A stretch of 64,000 bases of DNA from Alphaproteobacteria bacterium (GTDB lineage: Bacteria > Pseudomonadota > Alphaproteobacteria > Rhizobiales > Rhizobiaceae). Positions 9,539 through 20,292 of the stretch are shown here, one piece after another (within the stretch, counting starts at the first letter, position 1; each line of letters opens with the position of its first letter). Made by a program: the position numbers and the translations under genes. The notes beneath the pieces are model-generated. The model worked only from the letters and a program-made list of their open reading frames with translations. It ran no database searches and had not been told where the DNA came from. The stretch spans positions 992,001 to 1,056,000 of the forward strand of contig JAHJHT010000002.1 in the NCBI GenBank assembly GCA_018823835.1. The letters are read 5' to 3'.

Positions 9539-10933
9539 TTAATAGCGATAGTGTTCCGGCTTGAAAGGACCCTGCGGCGTGACGCCGATATAGGCGGCCT
9601 GCTCGCCCGACAGTTCGGTCAGCCTGGCGCCCAGCTTGTCGAGATGCAGGCGTGCGACCTTTTCGTCGAGGTGCTTGGGCAAGACATAGACTTCGTTCTT
9701 GTAGTTCTCGCCGCGGACATAAAGCTCGATCTGCGCCAGCACCTGGTTGGTGAAGGAAGCCGACATCACGAAGCTCGGGTGGCCGGTGGCGTTGCCGAGG
9801 TTGAGCAGACGGCCCTCCGACAGCAGGATCATGCGCTTGCCATCCGGGAAGGTGATCATGTCGACCTGCGGCTTGACGTTGGTCCATTTCAGGTTGCGCA
9901 GCGAGGCGACCTGAATCTCGTTGTCGAAATGGCCGATATTGCCGACGATCGCCATGTCCTTGAACTTGCGCATGTGATCGATGGTCACGACGTCCTTGTT
10001 GCCGGTCGTGGTGATGATGATGTCGGCGGTGGGTGCCGCATCCTCGAGCGTCACCACCTCGAAACCGTCCATCGCCGCCTGCAGGGCGCAGATCGGGTCG
10101 ACCTCGGTGACCTTGACGCGGGCGCCCGCACCGCTCAGCGATGCGGCCGAGCCCTTGCCGACGTCGCCATAGCCGCAGACGACCGCGACCTTGCCGGCCA
10201 TCATCACGTCGGTGCCGCGGCGGATGCCATCGACCAGCGATTCCTTGCAGCCATACTTGTTGTCGAACTTCGACTTGGTGACGCTGTCATTGACGTTGAT
10301 CGCCGGGAAGGGCAACAGGCCCTTCTTCTGCAACTGGTAGAGACGGTTGACGCCCGTGGTGGTTTCCTCGGTAACGCCGCGGATCGCTGCCTTCTGCTTG
10401 GCGAAGAAGCCGGGCGTGGCGGCCAGGCGCTTCTTGATCTGGGCGTAGAAGTACTCCTCTTCCTCGCTGGTCGGCTTTGACAGGACATCCTCGCCGGCCT
10501 CGGCGCGGGCGCCGATCAGGATGTACATGGTGGCATCGCCGCCATCGTCGAGGATCATGTTCGACGTGCCGCCGTCGGTCCACTGGAAGATCTGGTCGGT
10601 GTAGGCCCAGTATTCCTCGAGCGACTCGCCCTTGACCGCGTAGACCGGGATGCCGGCATCCGCGATGGCGGCAGCGGCGTGGTCCTGGGTCGAGAAGATG
10701 TTGCAGGAGGCCCAGCGCACGTCGGCGCCGAGTGCCTTCAGCGTTTCGATGAGCACCGCCGTCTGGATGGTCATGTGCAGCGAGCCTGAGATGCGCGCGC
10801 CCTTGAGCGGCTTGTCGCTGCCGAACTCCTCGCGGCAGGCCATCAGGCCCGGCATCTCGGTTTCGGCGATCTCGATCTCCTTGCGGCCCCAGCCGGCGAG
10901 CGAGATATCTGCGACGTGGTAGTCCTTGGCCAT
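9539..10933 (-). CDS. ahcY: adenosylhomocysteinase
   Basis: 464 residues from the start [13 protein letters not shown]; an in-frame ATG five codons upstream is less likely because the family begins with the chosen segment. The enzyme hydrolyses S-adenosylhomocysteine to adenosine and homocysteine, removing the product inhibitor of methyltransferases in the cytoplasm. The NAD-binding motif is [12 protein letters not shown], and the C-terminal KPEHYRY ending is typical of the family. The long internal insertion seen in many bacterial members is present. It is transcribed alone, with its own leader of about 150 bases and a terminator downstream. Confidence 0.97.
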   Translation of the reverse strand: MAKDYHVADISLAGWGRKEIEIAETEMPGLMACREEFGSDKPLKGARISGSLHMTIQTAVLIETLKALGADVRWASCNIFSTQDHAAAAIADAGIPVYAVKGESLEEYWAYTDQIFQWTDGGTSNMILDDGGDATMYILIGARAEAGEDVLSKPTSEEEEYFYAQIKKRLAATPGFFAKQKAAIRGVTEETTTGVNRLYQLQKKGLLPFPAINVNDSVTKSKFDNKYGCKESLVDGIRRGTDVMMAGKVAVVCGYGDVGKGSAASLSGAGARVKVTEVDPICALQAAMDGFEVVTLEDAAPTADIIITTTGNKDVVTIDHMRKFKDMAIVGNIGHFDNEIQVASLRNLKWTNVKPQVDMITFPDGKRMILLSEGRLLNLGNATGHPSFVMSASFTNQVLAQIELYVRGENYKNEVYVLPKHLDEKVARLHLDKLGARLTELSGEQAAYIGVTPQGPFKPEHYRY

Positions 10934-11005
10934 GCTTGTGCTCCGCATTGCGTGATTGGTGCGTTTCGGCGCGCCCGCCCGGAGGACAAAAGGGCGCGCA
11001 AATGT

Positions 11006-11030
11006 GGGCCGTGACTAGCAGATCACGCCC
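11006..11030. promoter_or_regulatory. inverted repeat in the ahcY upstream region
   Basis: An interrupted dyad GGGC(c)GTGA - 8 bases - TCACGCCC lies 73 bases upstream of the ahcY start. It could be an operator or an RNA hairpin in the leader. No riboswitch class for SAM or SAH was recognised by eye. An AT-rich stretch at 11046-11066 follows toward the HPr gene. Confidence 0.35.
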
Positions 11031-11081
11031 AGATCGACAATGGGATATAAAGAAATCTTTATTCGTGCATATGCCTGAAGA

Positions 11082-11378
11082 TCAGGCTTCCTCGCCGAAG
11101 CGGGTGGCAACCAGTTCCTCGATCGCCGCCATGGCCTTCTCGGCTTCAGGGCCGCTGGCGGTGACGCGCACCGAGCAGCCGGGACTGGCCGCCAGCATCA
11201 TCAGGCCCATGATCGAGGTGCCGCCGACGCGGGTACCGTCCTTCTCGACATGGATGCTGGCGTCGAAGGAGCCTGCGACCTGGACGAACTTGGCGGAAGC
11301 GCGGGCATGCAGGCCGCGCTGATTGACGATCATGAGATCGCGCTCGATCAGGCCATCGGCTGACGGCGCGTCGCTCAT
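11082..11378 (-). CDS. ptsH: HPr-family phosphocarrier protein
   Basis: A 98-residue HPr. The phosphorylated histidine is in GLHARASAK (His24) and the regulatory serine in VGGTSIMGL (Ser55). Their spacing of 31 residues matches His15-Ser46 of classic HPr, so both phosphorylation inputs look intact. It overlaps the upstream EIIA gene by four bases. With EIIA and HprK nearby but no sugar permease components in the window, it probably belongs to the regulatory PTS of alphaproteobacteria, which senses carbon/nitrogen state, and not to a sugar uptake system. Confidence 0.93.
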   Translation of the reverse strand: MSDAPSADGLIERDLMIVNQRGLHARASAKFVQVAGSFDASIHVEKDGTRVGGTSIMGLMMLAASPGCSVRVTASGPEAEKAMAAIEELVATRFGEEA

Positions 11379-11776
11379 TTGGTCGCCAGGAGCTGGCTGG
11401 CGACGTTGATGTATTTCCGCCCCGCGGCCTGGGCCTGCTCGACGGCGGTCGCCAGATCGCCAGTCTTGCGCACGCTGGACAGCTTGATCAGCATCGGCAG
11501 GTTCATGCCAGCGATGACCTCGATGTGGCCCGACTCCATGACGGAGATGGCGAGGTTGGACGGGGTTCCACCGAACATGTCGGTGAGCACGACCACGCCC
11601 GAGCCGTTGTCGACGCGCGCCACGGCCTCGACGATGTCCTGCCGGCGGCGCTCCATGTCGTCGTCGGCGCCAATCGCTACCGATTCAAAATTTTCCTGAG
11701 GGCCGACGACGTGTTCCACGGCGTTGCGGAACTCCTCGGCCAGTCGACCGTGCGTTACGAGCACGAGTCCGATCAT
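11375..11776 (-). CDS. PTS EIIA component, mannose-family fold
   Basis: A 133-residue EIIA(Man)-type protein. The N-terminus MIGLVLVTHGRLAEEF carries the phospho-accepting His9. GVVVLTDMFGGTPSNLA is the conserved substrate-loop motif of the family. Rhizobia usually have this protein with HPr and HprK as a regulatory phosphorelay; no EIIB or EIIC gene is adjacent, which supports a regulatory role. It overlaps ptsH by four bases. In rhizobial literature it is often called manX or ptsM. Confidence 0.92.
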   Translation of the reverse strand: MIGLVLVTHGRLAEEFRNAVEHVVGPQENFESVAIGADDDMERRRQDIVEAVARVDNGSGVVVLTDMFGGTPSNLAISVMESGHIEVIAGMNLPMLIKLSSVRKTGDLATAVEQAQAAGRKYINVASQLLATK

Positions 11777-11942
11777 GCTTCCCTGGCTCCCGTCATCGTC
11801 CGTTCACCGGCTTCACGAATATTTCGCCCCAGCCGGAGTATCCGGCTGACGGGAGCGCAATCTTGTCGACCGACGAAGCGTTGACAAGCCCAAAAGTGTC
11901 TCGGTGCAAGCCATTTTGACGCATTGCAGCATTCATTTCCGT

Positions 11943-12392
11943 TCATAAGCCGTCAAAAGGCGGCAAGGAAAGGCTTGCCGCTACGGCAAGAAGCGCGGCC
12001 TGCCGGTCTCCCGCGGCGAGCGCCAGGAAGGCCAGTTCGCAGCCTGCCAGAATGGTGGTCTGGCTGTCTGGATAGCGGGGTGCCACCTGCGGCGCGACCA
12101 GTTTCACAAGCAGGTCGATGCGGGCAGCCGGCTCGACATCCAGCCGCGCCGGACCGTAGCCGCGCACCTCCGCCAGGCCAAGGATCGTCTTCGGCGCCGT
12201 GCAGCAGAGGCGGCCGTCGAATGCGGAAAGAAACAGCTGGTCGTCGCCGACGAGGCGGCCAAACAGGCCGAAATTCCGGGCGTGGCCGACTAACGCCAGC
12301 GCCAGCCCGGTCTTGCCCGATCCGGGCTCGCCGGTGATCAGCACGCCGCGATCACCAAGCACGACGGCGCTGGCATGGATGTTGTCAGCCAT
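11943..12392 (-). CDS. hprK: HPr kinase/phosphorylase, short alphaproteobacterial form
   Basis: A 149-residue protein, about half the length of Firmicutes HprK (about 310) because the N-terminal domain is absent, as is usual in alphaproteobacteria. The P-loop GEPGSGKT (residues 21-28) and the signature LGLAEVRGYG are present. It phosphorylates and dephosphorylates the serine of HPr. It lies between chvG (14 bases upstream) and the EIIA gene (166 bases downstream), in an order well conserved in rhizobia. Confidence 0.92.
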   Translation of the reverse strand: MADNIHASAVVLGDRGVLITGEPGSGKTGLALALVGHARNFGLFGRLVGDDQLFLSAFDGRLCCTAPKTILGLAEVRGYGPARLDVEPAARIDLLVKLVAPQVAPRYPDSQTTILAGCELAFLALAAGDRQAALLAVAASLSLPPFDGL

Positions 12393-12406
12393 TTCGGGTG
12401 ACCGGC

Positions 12407-14185
12407 CTAGCCGTCGGCCGGAAGCGTGACGGTGAAGCGCGCGCCGCGGATCTCGCCGGGCTTGCCGCCCATGATGTTCTCGGCCGTCAGAGTACCGCCA
12501 TGTGCCTCGACGATCTGCCTGCTGATCGACAGGCCGAGGCCGGAATTCTGGCCGAAGGCCTCGCCGGACGGACGGTCGGTGTAGAAGCGCTCGAAGATGC
12601 GCTCGACGCTCTCGGCCCGTATGCCCGGACCATTGTCGTCGACATTGAGGATGATGCGCTTGCCGGCACGCGCCAATGAAATCGTGATCCGACCCGTCTC
12701 CTCCGGCACGAAGGAACGCGCATTCTCGATCAGGTTGGTGATGACCTGGCCAAGGCGCAGATCGTGGCCGACGACCATGAAGCTCTTGGCCGCGCCCTTG
12801 TCAGGCTTGAAATCGATCTCGACGACCTTCCGGTGACGGCCGGAATCGCGCGACACGGCGACGAGGTCGGCGACGAATTTCTTCAGGTCCATGCGGCCGG
12901 CGTCCTCACGCGCCAGTTCGGCGTCGAGGCGCGAGGCGTCGGAAATGTCGGTAATCAAGCGGTCGAGCCGGCGCACGTCGTGCTGGATGATCTCCATCAG
13001 CCGGCCGCGCGACACGTCGGTCTTGGCGATCGGCAGCGTCTCGACGGCACTGCGCAGCGAAGTCAGCGGATTCTTCAGCTCGTGGCTGACGTCGGCGGCG
13101 AAACTCTCGATGGCCTCGATACGGGCATAGAGGGCATTGGTCATGTCGCGCACGGCGACGGAAAGGTTGCCGATTTCGTCCTGGCGGTCGGAAAAATCGG
13201 GGATCTCCTCACGGTTCTTGACGCCGCGGCGCACCCTGACGGCAGCGGCGGCAAGCCGGCGCAGCGGTTGCGCGATTGTCGAGGCCAGCATCACCGACAG
13301 AAGCACGTTGACCAGCGCCGCGACGCCGAAGACGCGCAGGATGGCCTTGCGCTCGGCGGCGACGATCTTGTCGATGTCGCCGCCCTGCGTCGACAGCATT
13401 AGCACGCCGAGCACGCCGCGGAAGCGCTGCACCGGCACGGCGACCGAGACGATCTGCTCGCCCTGTTCGCTGATACGCACCACGGTCGAGGGAATGCCGG
13501 TCAGCGCGTTCATGACTTCCGGGAAGGCAGAGCCGTTGCCACCCGGCTGCTCGCGATAGATCGGCAGGTCGGTGCGGCGGAAGAACTCGGCGATGAAGCG
13601 CTGGATGTGGTCGAGGATGCCGGGCACCTCCTCGTCGACGGAGGGCAGGTCGTAGCGCAGGATCTGGCCGCGCGAATAGAGATGGCGCGAATCGAGCAGC
13701 AGGTTGGCGTCGCGGTCGTAGATGCGGGCTCGCGTCCGGGTCGGCGAGATCAGCCGCCGCAGGACCGGGGCCACACGCTCGGGGTTGATCGGGAAATCGA
13801 GGCTGTCGAGCTGGTCGGAGCCGGGGCCCAGACTTTCGCCGGCCTGCAACTCGAGCAGTTTCTCGGGATCGATGGAGATGGAATCCGTCTCGATCGTTGC
13901 CGAGGCGGCGATGGCGCCGGCGATGATCTCGCCCTGCGTCATCAGGCTCTCGACGCGCGCTTCGATCAGGCCGTCGCGAAACTGGTTGAGATAGAGAATG
14001 CCGACGACCAGCACACAGAGCGCGGCCAGGTTGAGGAACAGGATGCGGCGCGTCAGGCTCGAAAAGATGTAGTGGCCGAGAAAGCGCTGCAGCCGGACCT
14101 TCGCCCGGCCGAGCGAGGAAGCACGCCCCTTGGCCGACCGTTTCGCAACGGCCGGACTGTTCTTGAGCTCCGCTTCCATGGCCAT
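12407..14185 (-). CDS. chvG: ChvG sensor histidine kinase
   Basis: A 592-residue membrane sensor kinase (ExoS/BvrS family). Transmembrane segments lie near residues 48-68 and 281-303, enclosing a periplasmic sensor of about 210 residues. A HAMP region follows (about 304-356), then the H-box DVSHELKNPL (His368) and HATPase motifs DDNGPGI and GLGLSISRQIVEAHGG. The family, with ChvI, responds to acid pH and envelope stress and controls exopolysaccharide, motility and host-interaction genes. Two possible ATG starts (14185, 14179) differ by two residues. It lies 18 bases downstream of chvI, so both are likely cotranscribed with hprK. Confidence 0.95.
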   Translation of the reverse strand: MAMEAELKNSPAVAKRSAKGRASSLGRAKVRLQRFLGHYIFSSLTRRILFLNLAALCVLVVGILYLNQFRDGLIEARVESLMTQGEIIAGAIAASATIETDSISIDPEKLLELQAGESLGPGSDQLDSLDFPINPERVAPVLRRLISPTRTRARIYDRDANLLLDSRHLYSRGQILRYDLPSVDEEVPGILDHIQRFIAEFFRRTDLPIYREQPGGNGSAFPEVMNALTGIPSTVVRISEQGEQIVSVAVPVQRFRGVLGVLMLSTQGGDIDKIVAAERKAILRVFGVAALVNVLLSVMLASTIAQPLRRLAAAAVRVRRGVKNREEIPDFSDRQDEIGNLSVAVRDMTNALYARIEAIESFAADVSHELKNPLTSLRSAVETLPIAKTDVSRGRLMEIIQHDVRRLDRLITDISDASRLDAELAREDAGRMDLKKFVADLVAVSRDSGRHRKVVEIDFKPDKGAAKSFMVVGHDLRLGQVITNLIENARSFVPEETGRITISLARAGKRIILNVDDNGPGIRAESVERIFERFYTDRPSGEAFGQNSGLGLSISRQIVEAHGGTLTAENIMGGKPGEIRGARFTVTLPADG

Positions 14186-14203
14186 AAGGCAGGGGTCCCC
14201 GGT

Positions 14204-14905
14204 TTACGCCTCGCGAAACCGGTAGCCCACTCCATAGAGCGTTTCGATCATCTCGAAATCGTCATCGACCTGCTTGAACTTCTTGCGCAGGCGCTTGATG
14301 TGGCTGTCGATGGTCCGGTCGTCGACATAGACCTGTTCATCATAGGCCGAATCCATCAGAGCATCACGGCTTTTTACGACTCCGGGCCGCTGGGCCAGCG
14401 AGTGCAGGATGAGAAACTCCGTCACGGTCAGCGTCACGGGCTCGCCGCGCCAGGTGCAGGTGTGGCGCTCCTGGTCCATGACGAGCTGGCCGCGCTCCAG
14501 CGAGCGGGCCTGCTGGTTCGGCGTCTTGGCCGTGGCTTCGCGCGTGCTCGCGCGCCGCAGCACGGCCTTGACGCGCTCGACCAGAAGGCGCTGCGAGAAG
14601 GGTTTGCGGATGAAATCGTCGGCGCCCATCTTGAGGCCGAAGAGTTCGTCGATCTCGTCGTCCTTGGAGGTCAGGAAGATCACCGGCAGGTCGGTCTTCT
14701 GGCGCATGCGGCGCAGAAGCTCCATGCCGTCCATGCGCGGCATCTTGATGTCGAGGATGGCGAGGTTCGGCGGGCGCGCGGCCAGCCCTTCCAGCGCGGA
14801 CGCCCCGTCGGTGTATGTCTCGACCCTGTAGCCCTCGGATTCCAGGGCAATCGAAACCGACGTCAGAATGTTGCGGTCGTCATCGACAAGCGCGATCGTT
14901 GCCAT
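14204..14905 (-). CDS. chvI: ChvI response regulator
   Basis: 233 residues from [20 protein letters not shown], the conserved family start; the longer open frame upstream (to 15088) is not supported. A receiver domain carries the phospho-acceptor Asp52 in [13 protein letters not shown], followed by an OmpR/PhoB winged helix ending in [12 protein letters not shown]. It is the partner of ChvG immediately downstream and is transcribed divergently from pckA. Confidence 0.96.
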   Translation of the reverse strand: MATIALVDDDRNILTSVSIALESEGYRVETYTDGASALEGLAARPPNLAILDIKMPRMDGMELLRRMRQKTDLPVIFLTSKDDEIDELFGLKMGADDFIRKPFSQRLLVERVKAVLRRASTREATAKTPNQQARSLERGQLVMDQERHTCTWRGEPVTLTVTEFLILHSLAQRPGVVKSRDALMDSAYDEQVYVDDRTIDSHIKRLRKKFKQVDDDFEMIETLYGVGYRFREA

Positions 14906-15257
14906 ATCAAGCGGCTCCCTCATGAGCGGGTGTCCCTTCCTGCTTCGAGAAGCCGGCAGATGCGGGACAAATTGGGTACAAATTGTGGCACACATGCCGG
15001 TCGGGCCACAAGCGAGTGCGGCGAACTGCCCTACAGGCTCGGCAACCCGGACTCCATCGCACGAGTGCCGCCACCAACCGGTTCCCACCGGCCTAAAATT
15101 TGTGCAGCCAACAACATATAAACGATTTAAACAGAATTTAAAATCTTTAAATCGATTAATGATTTGATATCACTTGGCTTTTCTGTTTTCGGGAACCTGC
15201 GCGTCATCGGGAGAACATGGCGCGTTCAACGAAGCCCAGAGACAGCCGAGGCTCGCC
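14906..15257. promoter_or_regulatory. divergent chvI / pckA intergenic region
   Basis: This 352-base gap holds no convincing gene. Its chvI side is GC-rich. The stretch 15107-15190 is strongly AT-rich, with several TTTAAA and ATTAAT runs, and probably carries the pckA promoter. Known biology: pckA has been reported acid-inducible through ChvG-ChvI in Agrobacterium, so a ChvI site here is plausible, but no site was identified. Confidence 0.5.
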
Positions 15258-16868
<1,611 letters not shown>

Positions 16869-16888
16869 GCAGCCTGCTTCGTTTACTG

Positions 16889-16920
16889 AAAGGCCCGGCG
16901 CTGCCGGGCCTTTTCTTTTT
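16889..16920 (+). terminator. Rho-independent terminator of pckA
   Basis: A perfect GGCCCGGC / GCCGGGCC stem with a three-base loop, extended by AAA / TTT pairs, is followed by TTTTCTTTTT. It begins about 20 bases after the pckA stop. Confidence 0.92.
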
Positions 16921-16945
16921 GCCGCTTCCGCGCCATCACTGCGCC

Positions 16946-17383
16946 ATGGCCGCCGACGAACCCATCACCATCTCGCATGAAGCCGTGATCCACGAGGCCG
17001 ACCTCGAGGAGAACTTCATCCGCTCGTCCGGTCCCGGCGGCCAGAACGTCAACAAGGTGGCGACCGCGGTGCAGCTGCGCTTCGATGCCCGCAACGCCGC
17101 CGGCCTGTCGGAGCGGGTGCGCGCGCGGGCGCTCAAGCTCGCCGGCCAGCGCGCCACCAAGGAGGGCGTCATCGTCATCGAGGCGGGACGCTATCGCACG
17201 CAGGAGCAGAACCGGGCCGACGCCCGCACCCGGCTGACGGAGCTGGTGGCCAAGGCCGCCGAGCCGCCGCCACCGCCGCGCAAGAAGACGCGGCCGACCA
17301 AGGGGTCGGTCGAGCGGCGACTGAAAAGCAAGGCCGGACGCTCGACCGTGAAGAAGCTGCGCGGCCGGGTCAGCGACGACTGA
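16946..17383 (+). CDS. arfB: ArfB-like peptidyl-tRNA hydrolase (ribosome rescue)
   Basis: 145 residues from MAADEPITIS. The catalytic loop SSGPGGQNVNKVAT contains the GGQ of class I release factors, while the codon-recognition domains are absent. The C-terminus is rich in lysine and arginine (KKTRPTKG, RRLKSKAGR), matching the tail with which ArfB/YaeJ probes the empty mRNA channel of stalled ribosomes. The start begins 26 bases after the pckA terminator, so it has its own or a read-through promoter. Confidence 0.93.
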   Translation: MAADEPITISHEAVIHEADLEENFIRSSGPGGQNVNKVATAVQLRFDARNAAGLSERVRARALKLAGQRATKEGVIVIEAGRYRTQEQNRADARTRLTELVAKAAEPPPPPRKKTRPTKGSVERRLKSKAGRSTVKKLRGRVSDD

Positions 17384-17458
17384 CGACGCTTCCTGCTTTC
17401 AATTCCGGTCCCCGAATGCGAAAGTCAGCGGGGAAAAAACGCAAAGGAGACCCGCCTG

Positions 17459-17971
17459 ATGGGCATATTCGATTTCGTGAAAAGCGTCGGCAACAAGCTT
17501 GGATTCGGCGACGACGACGAGGCGACCTCGGCCAAGGCGCTGAAGAAGGAGCTCGATTCGCACAAGCTCGGCACCGAAAAGGTCGAAGTCGAGGTCAAGG
17601 GAGACACGGCGATCCTGAAGGGCGTCGTCGCCGACCAGTCGGTGTTCGAAAAGGCAATCGTTGCGATCGGCAACACGCTCGGCGTCTCCAAGGTGCAGGC
17701 CGACGAATTGAACATCGTGGCTCCCGACTCCGGCCTGAAGCTCGATGGCGGCATCGACATGACCGAACTCGTCAAGGCGTCGACGCCGGCCAAGCAGCCG
17801 AAGTTCTACACGGTCAAGAAGGGCGACAACCTGTCCAAGATCGCCCAGGAGGTCTATGGCAAGGCGTCCAAGTACCCGGTGATCTTCGAGGCCAACAAGC
17901 CGATGCTGACGCATCCGGACAAGATTTACCCCGGCCAGTCGCTGCGCATACCGGAACTCGCCGAGGCCTGA
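17459..17971 (+). CDS. BON and LysM domain protein (Kbp/YgaU-like)
   Basis: 170 residues. A BON domain spans about 25-85 and a LysM domain about 115-166 (FYTVKKGDNLSKIAQEVYG to IYPGQSLRIPE). The architecture matches E. coli Kbp (YgaU), a cytoplasmic potassium-binding protein, and LysM peptidoglycan-binding proteins so annotated in rhizobia. No signal peptide is visible, which favours the cytoplasmic Kbp-like role. Ribosome site AAAGGAGA precedes the ATG. A GC hairpin follows the stop. Confidence 0.88.
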   Translation: MGIFDFVKSVGNKLGFGDDDEATSAKALKKELDSHKLGTEKVEVEVKGDTAILKGVVADQSVFEKAIVAIGNTLGVSKVQADELNIVAPDSGLKLDGGIDMTELVKASTPAKQPKFYTVKKGDNLSKIAQEVYGKASKYPVIFEANKPMLTHPDKIYPGQSLRIPELAEA

Positions 17972-18002
17972 TTGCCCCCGGACAATCCTATCCTATCTCA
18001 GG

Positions 18003-18030
18003 ACGGCGGCCCTCGCGGCCGCCGTTTCTC
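18003..18030 (+). terminator. probable terminator after the LysM gene
   Basis: A nine-base stem ACGGCGGCC / GGCCGCCGT with a five-base loop is followed by a short T-rich run (TTTCTC). The U tract is weak, so termination may be partial. Confidence 0.6.
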
Positions 18031-18061
18031 GTTCAGGGCCCTGTCGGCCGAAAGGTGAAGA

Positions 18062-18679
18062 ATGCTGGTTCTGCCGAAAGGCGTCAGGCACATTCCCGGC
18101 CATCTCGACCGCGCGGCGCAGGAAGCGCTGGTCGAGGAGGTGCGCGCCGTGGTCCAGGCTGCCCCGCTCTACGTGCCCGCGATGCCGCGCACCGGCAAGG
18201 AAATGAGCGTGCGCATGACCAATTGCGGCGCGCTCGGCTGGGTTACCGATAAGGAGCACGGCTACCGCTACCAGGCCACCCATCCGGTGACCGGCGAGCC
18301 CTGGCCGCCCATCCCCGAGGCGCTGCTGCGCCTGTGGGACGCCGTCTCTGGTCACCCGCAGCCGCCGCAGGCCTGCCTCGTCAATTTCTATGCCGACACG
18401 GCGAAGATGGGCCTGCACCAGGATCGCGACGAGGCCGACCTCTCGGCACCGGTCGTGTCGGTGTCGCTCGGCGACGCCTGCCTGTTCCGCGTCGGCGGCA
18501 CCAACAGGGGCGAGCGCACCGTGTCGTTCCGGCTGGAGAGCGGCGACGTCGTCATCCTCGGCGGCGAGGGGCGCCTCGCCTTCCACGGCGTGGACCGCAT
18601 CTACCCGTCTACCTCGGCGCTGCTGAAGAAGGGCGGCAGGATCAACCTGACGCTGCGGCGGGTGACGAAGGATGCATGA
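18062..18679 (+). CDS. alkB: AlkB-like 2-oxoglutarate/Fe(II) dioxygenase, DNA repair
   Basis: 205 residues. The iron ligands are in LHQDRDEADL (His119, Asp121) and FHGVDRI (His175), and the 2-oxoglutarate-binding arginines are in RINLTLRR. LVNFYADTAKMG before the HxD is typical of bacterial AlkB, which oxidatively demethylates 1-methyladenine and 3-methylcytosine. No ada-type regulator is adjacent, so control by the adaptive response cannot be judged. It converges with the membrane glycosyltransferase gene on the other strand. Confidence 0.93.
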   Translation: MLVLPKGVRHIPGHLDRAAQEALVEEVRAVVQAAPLYVPAMPRTGKEMSVRMTNCGALGWVTDKEHGYRYQATHPVTGEPWPPIPEALLRLWDAVSGHPQPPQACLVNFYADTAKMGLHQDRDEADLSAPVVSVSLGDACLFRVGGTNRGERTVSFRLESGDVVILGGEGRLAFHGVDRIYPSTSALLKKGGRINLTLRRVTKDA

Positions 18680-18720
18680 ACGGCTTCCCGCCTGCTTCCG
18701 GGGGAAGGACCGCGAAGTCG

Positions 18721-20292
18721 CTAATTGACGGCCTTGGCGGGCGCATAGTCGTTGCGGAGATAGATGAGCACCTCGTCATCCTCGGCGATAGGGCGGTACT
18801 CCGCCATGATCCGGTCGAAGCCGAAGCGGCTTTCGAGCAGCTTCCTCCACACCGGCTCGGATTTCTGGATCGCGACGATATCGGGTCGGATGCGCTCGAA
18901 CTCCTCGCGCTTGCCCGCGGCATAGCGCTCGACCATCGCCAGGTACCTATCCGCTTCGTCCACGTCACCGTCGCGGCGCGCCTTTGCCGAGAGAACCAGC
19001 GCCGAGGTTCCAAGCCAGTCACTCACATAGGTTTCGGCCCAACGTCCCCCGACCATGCGGGTCAACGGGTGCCCTACCGCCAAATCGGTGCCAATCTGGG
19101 CGACCGTGGGATTGACCGTGGCACTGCGCACCGTCTGGACGAGGTCGGCACTCGGCTTTTGCGTTGTCACGAAAGGCGCATAGGCCACGATGATCCCCAT
19201 CAGCACCATCGCGATGCCGGGCTTCATGAAGAGGGACATGGCGCCCTGCCATTGCTCGGCGCGCCGCGCTGCCGCAGGCAAGGCCAACAGGCACAGCAGG
19301 GCAAAGATGGCACAGAGAATGGCCGGGTAGGCGTGATAGGCCCAACCCTTGGCCTGGTAGATGAGCGGAAACATGCCGGCGATGGAAGCCAGCGTCGCAA
19401 CGGTGGCGAGTTCCGGAACGCGCCCGATCGGCCACAGGCGCCAGGCGAGGAACATCAGGAACGAAAAGGGGATGCAGTATTGCAGGGTCAGCGCCAGGTA
19501 GCCGCGGATCTTCAGGTAGGTGTCGGTGAGGACGGGAAGAAAGTCGCTGATATATTCAGGATGAAGCGATGTCACCGCCACGAGATAGGCGGTGCAGACA
19601 AAGCCGATCACCCACATCTCGGGCGCGAAAATCGGCCGCAGGCTGCGGCGCCGCCATGCGGCGAAGAGGGCCGGCAGAAGAACCATGAGTGCGTAGTAGG
19701 GTTTCACCAGCAGGAGGATGCTGCCGGAAGCGCCGACGAGAATGGCGAGGCCAAGGCCTGGTGGCGGGCTGGCGGGCCTGGCACGCCAGGCGAGCAGCGC
19801 CAGCAGCGGCAGGAATAGCGCCATGCCTATGTGTTCGCGCTCGCTGAAGGCGAGGCCGGGAAACAAGACCAGCAGGGCGTAGAAGGCCGGCGCCAGCGTG
19901 GCGAGGGCCGAGCCTTCCGGAAATCCGGCGCGACGAACGACGAGACACGCCAGCCCGAAGCCCAGAATGGCGGCGAGGTAGGTCCATGCGTGGACCAGGA
20001 TTTCCGGCGCTACGTTGAGCATTCCCGCAAGCGCGACCGGCGGCAGATAGAGCCAGATCGAGAAGGGCGGGTTTGTTTCATAGACCTCCACGTAAAGCTG
20101 GTCGCCCGAGAGCACGCGTTCGCAGACGGTTATCAGCCAGCTCGTGTCAGGAATGGTGCCCCAGCGCATCTGGTAAAGGATGCCGAGAAAGGTGATCCCC
20201 ACACAGGCAAGCGTGTTTCGAGTTGCAACTCCCACATTTGGTGCGGCGGAATTGCAGACAGGGCCGATACTGAGGTCATCCGAGGCGCTCAT
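18721..20292 (-). CDS. polytopic membrane protein, probable third component of a Gtr cassette
   Basis: 523 residues from MSASDDLSIG; the start overlaps the gtrA stop by four bases. Roughly ten hydrophobic segments span residues about 25-400, followed by a soluble C-terminal part of about 120 residues. The YETNPPFSIWLY segment after the first membrane helix resembles the acidic periplasmic loop of GT-C glycosyltransferases. In the gtrABC arrangement the third gene is the specific transferase that moves the sugar from its lipid carrier to LPS or another acceptor; that assignment here is by context. No closer family was recognised. Confidence 0.7.
   Translation of the reverse strand: MSASDDLSIGPVCNSAAPNVGVATRNTLACVGITFLGILYQMRWGTIPDTSWLITVCERVLSGDQLYVEVYETNPPFSIWLYLPPVALAGMLNVAPEILVHAWTYLAAILGFGLACLVVRRAGFPEGSALATLAPAFYALLVLFPGLAFSEREHIGMALFLPLLALLAWRARPASPPPGLGLAILVGASGSILLLVKPYYALMVLLPALFAAWRRRSLRPIFAPEMWVIGFVCTAYLVAVTSLHPEYISDFLPVLTDTYLKIRGYLALTLQYCIPFSFLMFLAWRLWPIGRVPELATVATLASIAGMFPLIYQAKGWAYHAYPAILCAIFALLCLLALPAAARRAEQWQGAMSLFMKPGIAMVLMGIIVAYAPFVTTQKPSADLVQTVRSATVNPTVAQIGTDLAVGHPLTRMVGGRWAETYVSDWLGTSALVLSAKARRDGDVDEADRYLAMVERYAAGKREEFERIRPDIVAIQKSEPVWRKLLESRFGFDRIMAEYRPIAEDDEVLIYLRNDYAPAKAVN

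Noticed and set aside
7009..9564. 851-codon open frame on the plus strand across divL
   Set aside because: It is antisense to a well-supported gene and has a shadow composition (rich in Gly, Arg, Val, Asp); GC-rich DNA produces such frames. The same holds for the long frames opposite addB (2149-4107) and opposite chvG/chvI (13607-15121).
10934..11081. SAM or SAH riboswitch upstream of ahcY
   Set aside because: Only a simple interrupted dyad is seen; the conserved helices and loops of known classes were not recognised.
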